Positions 59,228 through 64,000 of a DNA stretch of 64,000 nt are shown here, in pieces. The stretch comes from JAIBJN01 sp963784175 (GTDB lineage Bacteria > Actinomycetota > Thermoleophilia > Gaiellales > Gaiellaceae), in the NCBI GenBank assembly GCA_963784175.1, contig CAWAQJ010000012.1, positions 62,001 through 126,000 on the forward strand. Reading direction: 5' to 3'. Numbering within the stretch: position 1 is the first letter of the stretch; each line of letters starts with the position of its first letter. The position numbers and the translations under genes were made by a program. The notes beneath the pieces are model-generated. The model ran no database searches. It was not told the DNA's origin and worked only from the letters and a program-made list of their open reading frames with translations.

Positions 59228-59674
59228 GTGTCCGCGACGTCCGTTGCGGTTGTCTTCTCGCTCGTCGCCGGCCTCGCGGGCTCGATCCAGGTCGCGGTCA
59301 GCGGCGCGCTGGGGAAGCGGATCGGCGTGCTCGAGGCGACCGCATTCGGGTCGCTCGGCGCAGCGCTGATCGTCTGTGGGGTCCTGCTCGTGGCACGGCA
59401 GACCTTCGCCGGCGTCGGCGCCGGCTTCCGCGAGCCGCCGTGGCTCTGGCTCGGCGGCGTCATGGGCGCGATCGTTGTCACCTCGATCACGTTCACCGCG
59501 CCCCGCATCGGGACGTTCGCGACGATCGGGCTCCTGATCGCCGGGCAGCTGGCCATGGGCGTGATCATCGACGCGTTCGGCCTCTTCGGCCTGGAGAAGA
59601 TCCCGGTCACCCCGGCACGCGTCGCGGGGCTCGCCCTGCTCGCCGCGGGCGCGCTGCTCGTCCTCAAGCGCTAG
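59228..59674 (+). CDS. DUF606/YdcZ-family membrane protein
   Basis: 148 residues from GTG 59228, five hydrophobic helices. SVAVVFSLVAGLAGSIQVAV, SGALGKRIGVLEATAFGSLG and WLWLGGVMGAIVVTSITFTA fit DUF606, half-size relatives of drug/metabolite transporters that act as dimers. Likely exporter of a small metabolite. Divergent from the aminotransferase gene, convergent with the aldehyde dehydrogenase gene with 4 bp between. Confidence 0.85.
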   Translation: MSATSVAVVFSLVAGLAGSIQVAVSGALGKRIGVLEATAFGSLGAALIVCGVLLVARQTFAGVGAGFREPPWLWLGGVMGAIVVTSITFTAPRIGTFATIGLLIAGQLAMGVIIDAFGLFGLEKIPVTPARVAGLALLAAGALLVLKR

Positions 59675-59678
59675 GGAG

Positions 59679-61152
59679 CTACAGGCCCCAGGGATTCGTC
59701 GGGCGGGCGCCCGTCGAGAGCAGGACGCTCTTCGTCTCCAGATACATCTGGAGCGTCTCGAGCGCCTGCTCGCGGCCGAAGCCGGACTGCTTGTAGCCGC
59801 CGAAGGGCACGCCGGGGAACGCGCCGTACGGGAGGTTGATCGTGAACGTGCCCGACTTGATGCTCCGCGCCAGACGGTGGCCGCGGGCCGGGTCGCCGGT
59901 CCAGACCGTCGCGACGAGCCCGTAGCGCACGTCGTTGGCGATCCGGACGGCGTCCTTCTCGTCCTCGAACGGAATCACCGCGATCACCGGGCCGAAGATC
60001 TCCTCCTGGGCCACGGTCTGCTCGTTCGCGACGCCGGCGAGCACGGTCGGCGGGTAGAAGGCGCCGTCGCCCTCCGTCGGTTCGCCGCCGGCGACCACCT
60101 CTGCGCCCTCGCCGCGGCCGGTCTCGACCATGCCGTGCACCTTCTCGCGGTGCGCGAGCGAGATGAGCGAGCCCATGTGGGTCTCGGGATCGAGCGGGTC
60201 GCCGACACGGACGGCGCCGGCCTTCTCGGCGACGCGGTTGACGACGTCGTCGTAGATCGACTGCTCGACGAGGAGGCGCGAGCGGGCGTCGCAGCTCTGC
60301 CCGGCGGCGTAGTAGATGCCGTAGGCCGTCGACGCGATCGCGTCGTCGAGATCGGCGTCGGCGAACACGATGGCGGGGCTCTTCCCGCCCAGCTCCAGGG
60401 AGACGCGCTTCACCGGGTCGGCGCAGAGACGCATGATCTCGGAGCCCGTCGCCGTCGAGCCGGTGAAGGAGACCTTGTCCACGCCGGGATGGGAGACGAG
60501 GTGCGCGCCGGTCGTCGGCCCGTCGCCCGGCACGACGTTGAGCGTGCCCGCCGGGATCCCAACCTCGACCGCGAGCTCAGCGATCCGCAGCGCCGTGAGC
60601 GGCGTGGCCGCGTCCGGCTTGAGGACGACCGTGCAGCCCGCCGCGAGCGCCGGAGCGAGCTTCCAGCCGGCGAGCATGATCGGGTAGTTCCAGGGGACGA
60701 TCTGCCCGCAGACGCCGACCGGCTCCTTGAGCGTGTAGGTGAGGATGGAGCCCCCGATCGGCCGCGTGCCGCCCTCGATCGAGCCGATCGCCGAGGCCAT
60801 GTAGCGGAAGCTCTCCGCGGCGACGAAGCACCTCGGGCTTGCTCGAGCTCACCGCCTTCCCGACGTTGCGGGTCTCGAGCTCGGTCAGCTCCTTGCGGTT
60901 GGCGACGATGGCGTCGGCCAGCGCGTGCAGGAGGCGCGAGCGCTCGTTCGGAGGTGTCTTCCCCCACGGGCCCTCGAGCGCCGCCCGCGCGGCGGCCACG
61001 GCACGGTCCACGTCACCCGGACCGGCGACGGCGGCCTTCGCGAGAGGACTACCGGTCGCGGGCTCGACCAGCTCGCGGATCTCGCCGTCGGACGGCTCCG
61101 CCGTCTCCCCGTCGATGAAGAGCCCGTAGTCGCGCTCGGTTGCCACAGCCAT
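59679..61152 (-). CDS. NAD-dependent aldehyde dehydrogenase (frameshifted)
   Basis: From ATG 61152 (MAVATERDYGLFIDGETAEP) to about 60806 in one frame, then +1 frame from AAESFRYMASAIGSIEGGTR to SVLLSTGARPTNPWGL. Dropping one T of GCTTCG near 60806 gives one 490-residue protein. Catalytic Glu in RVSLELGGKSPAIVF and Cys in AAGQSCDARSRLL are intact, and PWNYPIMLAGWKLAPALAAG is the cofactor region. Resembles betaine-aldehyde or phenylacetaldehyde dehydrogenases. Substrate may be phenylacetaldehyde or an aminotransferase-derived semialdehyde. Confidence 0.88.
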
Positions 61153-61171
61153 CCGCCGGGACGATAGCGCG

Positions 61172-61573
61172 GTGGCCGTCCCCGAGGTCGCGTACAGTCG
61201 GGTCGTGGCGCAGGCGCGGGTGATCCTCTTCGGCCTCGCGACGATCTACCTCGCGGGCGTCGTCGTCCAGTTCTTCCTCGCAGGCCTGGGAACGTTCGGC
61301 GCCACGACGTACGACGCACATCGCGCGGTCGGTCTGGGGCTCGGGCTCGTGTCCCTGATCATGCTCGTCCTCGCCTTCGTCGGGAAGGTGCCGCGCTCGC
61401 TCATCGCCCTCACGTTCACGCTCTTCGGGCTCAACGTCGTCCAGCTCGTCCTCGCCCAGATCGACATCGAGGAGATCGCCGCCCTGCACGTCGTGAACGC
61501 GCTGGCGGTCGTCTATGTGGCGCACGAGCTCGTGCAGCGCTCGCGCCGCTACCTGGCCGCGCAGCTGAGCTAA
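61172..61573 (+). CDS. DUF6220-like four-helix membrane protein
   Basis: 133 residues from GTG 61172; a GTG at 61205 (VAQARVILFGLATIYLAGVV) would leave more room for the divergent promoter and is at least as likely. Helices at about 16-40, 53-70, 75-95 and 102-117, with HRAVGLGLGLVSLIMLVLAF and an LHVVNALAVVYVAHEL segment with two histidines on different helices, as in DUF6220. Function unknown. 4-bp convergent overlap with the thiolase gene. Confidence 0.68.
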   Translation: MAVPEVAYSRVVAQARVILFGLATIYLAGVVVQFFLAGLGTFGATTYDAHRAVGLGLGLVSLIMLVLAFVGKVPRSLIALTFTLFGLNVVQLVLAQIDIEEIAALHVVNALAVVYVAHELVQRSRRYLAAQLS

Positions 61574-62739
61574 CGCTCGAAGAGGGCGGCCTGCCCCTGG
61601 CCGACGCCGACGCAGAGCGTGGCGAGGCCGTAGCGGCCCTTTCGGCGGCGGAGCTCGTGGAGAAGCGTGACAACAAGGCGCGCGCCGCTCATCCCGAGCG
61701 GATGCCCGATGGCGATGGCACCGCCGTTCACATTCACCTTCTCTGGGTCGAGCCCGAGCTCGCGGATGACCTGGAGGCTCTGGGAGGCGAAGGCCTCGTT
61801 CAGCTCGACCAGGTCGAGCTCACCGGCCTCGACGCCCGCGCGGGCCAGGACCTTGCGCACGGCGGGCACGGGGCCGATGCCCATGACGCGCGGGTCGACA
61901 CCTGCCACGGCCCCGGCAACGAAACGGCCGAGCGGCTCGACGCCGAGTTCGGTGGCCCGCTCGGCGCTGGCGACGACCAGCGCGGCTGCCCCGTCGTTGA
62001 CGCCGCTCGAGTTGCCCGCCGTCACGGTTCCGTTCGCCCGGAAGGCCGGCTTGAGGGCGGCGAGCTTCTCCGCCGACGTGTCAGGCCGCGGATGCTCGTC
62101 ACGGACGACGTCGCCGACCGGCACGAGCTCGTCGTCGAAGCGCCCGGCCTCGGCGGCGGCCGCATGGCGCCGCTGGCTCTCGAGCGCGAACGCGTCCTGC
62201 TCCTCACGCGAGACCTCGAAGCGCTCGGCCACGTTCTCACCGGTCTCGCCCATGGACTCGAGCGGGAACATCTCTTCCATGCGCGGGTTCGGAAAGCGCC
62301 AGCCGAGCGTCGTGTCCCAGACGGTCTGATTGCCGCGCGGGTAGGCGCGCTCGGGCTTGGCCATGACGAGCGGCGCGCGGCTCATGGACTCCGCACCGCC
62401 GGCGACGAAGAGATCCCCGTCGCCCGCACGCACCGCGTGACAGGCGGAGACGACCGCGGCGAGACCCGATGCGCACAGGCGGTTGACCGTGACGCCGGCG
62501 ACCTCCTGCGGCAGCCCGGCGAGGAGCGCGGCCATGCGGGCGACGTTGCGGTTGTCCTCCCCCGCCTGGTTCGCAGCGCCGAAGTAGACGTCCTCGATCT
62601 CGCCGGCCGGCACACCCGCGCGCTCGACCGCTTCGCGGATGACCAGGGCGGCCAGATCGTCCGGCCGCTCGCCGGCGAGAGCGCCTCCGTAGCGGCCGAC
62701 GGGCGTCCTGACGGCGGAGAGGATGACGGCGTCGGCCAC
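61570..62739 (-). CDS. Acetyl-CoA acyltransferase (thiolase), 3-oxoadipyl-CoA-thiolase-like
   Basis: 389 residues from GTG 62739. Nucleophile Cys in VNRLCASGLAAVVSACHAVR, His in GGAIAIGHPLGMSGARLVVT, and the C-terminal Cys region reads LCVGVGQGQAALFER (usually CIGGGQG). PaaJ/PcaF-like features such as AVRAGDGDLFVAGGAESMSR are present. Would cleave 3-oxoacyl-CoA, e.g. 3-oxoadipyl-CoA at the end of the phenylacetate or oxoadipate pathway. Confidence 0.9.
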   Translation of the reverse strand: MADAVILSAVRTPVGRYGGALAGERPDDLAALVIREAVERAGVPAGEIEDVYFGAANQAGEDNRNVARMAALLAGLPQEVAGVTVNRLCASGLAAVVSACHAVRAGDGDLFVAGGAESMSRAPLVMAKPERAYPRGNQTVWDTTLGWRFPNPRMEEMFPLESMGETGENVAERFEVSREEQDAFALESQRRHAAAAEAGRFDDELVPVGDVVRDEHPRPDTSAEKLAALKPAFRANGTVTAGNSSGVNDGAAALVVASAERATELGVEPLGRFVAGAVAGVDPRVMGIGPVPAVRKVLARAGVEAGELDLVELNEAFASQSLQVIRELGLDPEKVNVNGGAIAIGHPLGMSGARLVVTLLHELRRRKGRYGLATLCVGVGQGQAALFER

Positions 62740-62790
62740 GCGCGAAGTGTATTCGCGCGCCCTCGGGCTACCGCCGCCCGAAGCCGTCCG

Positions 62791-63639
62791 CTACTCGACG
62801 AACTCGACCTTGACCGGACGCTCGAACGCGCCCGACTCCTCGCCGCGGCGAAGCAGCTCGGCGACGGCCTGGCGGCCTTCGTCGCCGTAGTCCTCGGTCA
62901 GCTCGTTCACGTACATGCCGACGAACTTGTCGGCGAGCTCCGGCGTCAGCCCTCGCCCGAACTGGAGGGCATACTCGAGCGCCTCCTCGCGGTGCTCGAG
63001 GCCCGCCCGGATCGAGTCGCGGAGCACGTCGGAGAGCGTCCGGAGCGTCTCTGCGCCGAGGTCGCGCCGTGCAGTGTTGATGCCGAGCGGGAGCGGGAGC
63101 CCCGTCTCGAGAAGCCACCACTCGCCGAGATCGACGATGCGCTCGAGGCCGCTCTGCTTGTAGGTGAGCTGGCCCTCGTGGATGAGGAGACCCGCCTCCG
63201 CTTCGCCGCTCTCGACCTCCTCCATGATCTCGTCGAACGGCACCTCGCGATAGCGAAAGTCGCCGCCCAGGTAGAAGCGCAGGACGAGGAACGCGGTCGT
63301 CATCCTCCCGGGCACGGCGACCTCGATCTCCTTCAGCTCCTCGCGCGAGATCGGGCGCTTGGCGACGACGACCGGGCCGTAGCCCGAGCCCATGCTCGCC
63401 CCGTGCGGGAGGATCACGTACTTGTCCTGGACGAACGGGTACGTGTGGAGCGAGATGGCCGTGACCTCCAGCCGGCCCTCGAGCGCCCACTCGTTCAGGG
63501 TCTGAATGCCCTCGAGAACGTGCTCGAACTCGAAGCCGCGCCCGTCGACGCGGCCGGCCGCAAGGCCCCAGAACATGAACGCGTCGTCCGGGTCCGGGCT
63601 ATGTCCTAGACGAATGCGCAGAGGGCGCGAGGCTACCAA
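62791..63639 (-). CDS. mqnD: 1,4-dihydroxy-6-naphthoate synthase
   Basis: 282 residues from TTG 63639; no better start is close by. The opening RIRLGHSPDPDDAFMFWGLA is the MqnD signature, followed by FVQDKYVILPHGASMGSGYG and LLIHEGQLTYKQSGL. Converts cyclic dehypoxanthinyl futalosine to 1,4-dihydroxy-6-naphthoate. It is 50 kb away from mqnA, mqnC and mqnE. Futalosine hydrolase or deaminase genes (mqnB and relatives) are not in the window. Confidence 0.94.
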   Translation of the reverse strand: MVASRPLRIRLGHSPDPDDAFMFWGLAAGRVDGRGFEFEHVLEGIQTLNEWALEGRLEVTAISLHTYPFVQDKYVILPHGASMGSGYGPVVVAKRPISREELKEIEVAVPGRMTTAFLVLRFYLGGDFRYREVPFDEIMEEVESGEAEAGLLIHEGQLTYKQSGLERIVDLGEWWLLETGLPLPLGINTARRDLGAETLRTLSDVLRDSIRAGLEHREEALEYALQFGRGLTPELADKFVGMYVNELTEDYGDEGRQAVAELLRRGEESGAFERPVKVEFVE

Positions 63640-63688
63640 GGGTCTGCGGGACCTGCCCTGGCAGCTGACCTCCGACTAGAATTTGAGA

Positions 63689-64000
63689 TGTGTCTAAACC
63701 TGTCCTTTCGGCTGCGATCCAGGACTATCTGAAGGAGATCTACAAGCTCCAGTCCGACGGCACGAAGCCGACGACGACTGCGATCGCGCGCCGCATGGGA
63801 GTCGCTCCTTCGTCGGCGACGTCGATGCTGAAGAAGCTCGCGGCGCTCGGACTCGCCGATCACTCGCCGTACAAGGGCGTCGAGCTGACCGAGACGGGCA
63901 CGCAGATCGCGCTCGAGGTCGTGCGCCACCACCGGCTGCTCGAGCAGTACCTCGCGCAGACCCTGGGTGTGCCGATCGACGCCGTCCACGAAGAGGCGGA
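63689..64000 (+). CDS. DtxR/MntR-family metal-dependent regulator, 3' end outside window
   Basis: First 104 residues are visible from GTG 63689: SAAIQDYLKEIYKLQSDGTK, a winged HTH with MGVAPSSATSMLKKLAALGL and HSPYKGVELTETGTQIALEV, then the start of the metal-binding dimerisation domain (VVRHHRLLEQYLAQTLGVPI). The RHHRLLE motif is the metal-site helix of the family. Represses iron or manganese uptake genes when loaded with metal. TTTGAGA-TGTG-TCTAAA over the start is a loose dyad that could be its own operator. Confidence 0.92.

Noticed and set aside
1..64000. tRNA, rRNA, CRISPR arrays, transposases, integrases, phage genes
   Set aside because: Looked for T-arm and anticodon patterns, regularly spaced repeats and recombinase motifs on both strands; none seen.

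Overview
The window comes from a high-GC bacterium with dense, mostly minus-strand operons. Genes are often joined by 4-bp ATGA or GTGA overlaps, and GTG starts are common. The gene set points to a deep-branching actinobacterium (Thermoleophilia/Gaiellales-like) or a relative. The evidence is futalosine-pathway menaquinone genes (mqnA, C, D, E), a menaquinol-cytochrome c reductase, a MoaD-free aerobic phenylacetate operon (paaABCD), GT87-type membrane glycosyltransferases and an M36 metallopeptidase. No rRNA, tRNA, CRISPR array, transposase or integrase was seen.

Layout. 1-2,620: end of a methyltransferase gene, then a LysR regulator with a maleylacetate-reductase-like enzyme. 2,881-9,385: surface-glycan block (DUF354 protein, CapD/PglF-type dehydratase, DegT aminotransferase) plus DedA and a secreted phosphodiester glycosidase. 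9,433-22,219: a long minus-strand block running hemB-hemL, a prenyl-synthase-like gene, a 55-residue membrane protein, ubiD, qcrABC, ubiX, menG, polyprenyl synthase, mqnE, a VOC protein, mqnA, mqnC. It makes haem and menaquinone and encodes the complex that uses both. 22,371-25,476: ABC exporter and a LytM-like protein. 25,494-32,631: YmdB phosphodiesterase, two polytopic glycosyltransferases, GtrA, a PRC-barrel protein, Pcm and a phosphatase. 32,698-37,680: thioredoxin-like protein, CHRD protein, E1alpha/E1beta/E2 of a 2-oxoacid dehydrogenase, and a lipid kinase. 37,759-41,220: fungalysin-type protease.

41,332-44,249: PaaR-like TetR regulator divergent from paaABCD. Directly after paaD lies a 1.1-kb segment (44,250-45,341) with one AT-richer membrane-protein gene. 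It is bounded by an exact 17-bp direct repeat whose left copy is the last codons and stop of paaD, which looks like an insertion. 45,419-52,301: secreted LVIVD protein, Vps62/membrane fusion, and a TasA/camelysin-like protein, ER-type SipW signal peptidase and fibronectin-type protein in one operon behind a strong palindrome and a structured leader. 52,343-63,639: three enoyl-CoA hydratases, EthD protein, aminotransferase, aldehyde dehydrogenase and thiolase (aromatic/acyl-CoA catabolism), with HtrA, LtrA and mqnD. The right edge cuts a DtxR/MntR-type regulator.

Caution on quality. At least eight otherwise intact genes are split by one apparent extra base, and one by an apparent missing base. 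Nearly all events are insertions, so I read them as assembly or sequencing errors, not gene decay. Two apparent CTG starts can be explained the same way.
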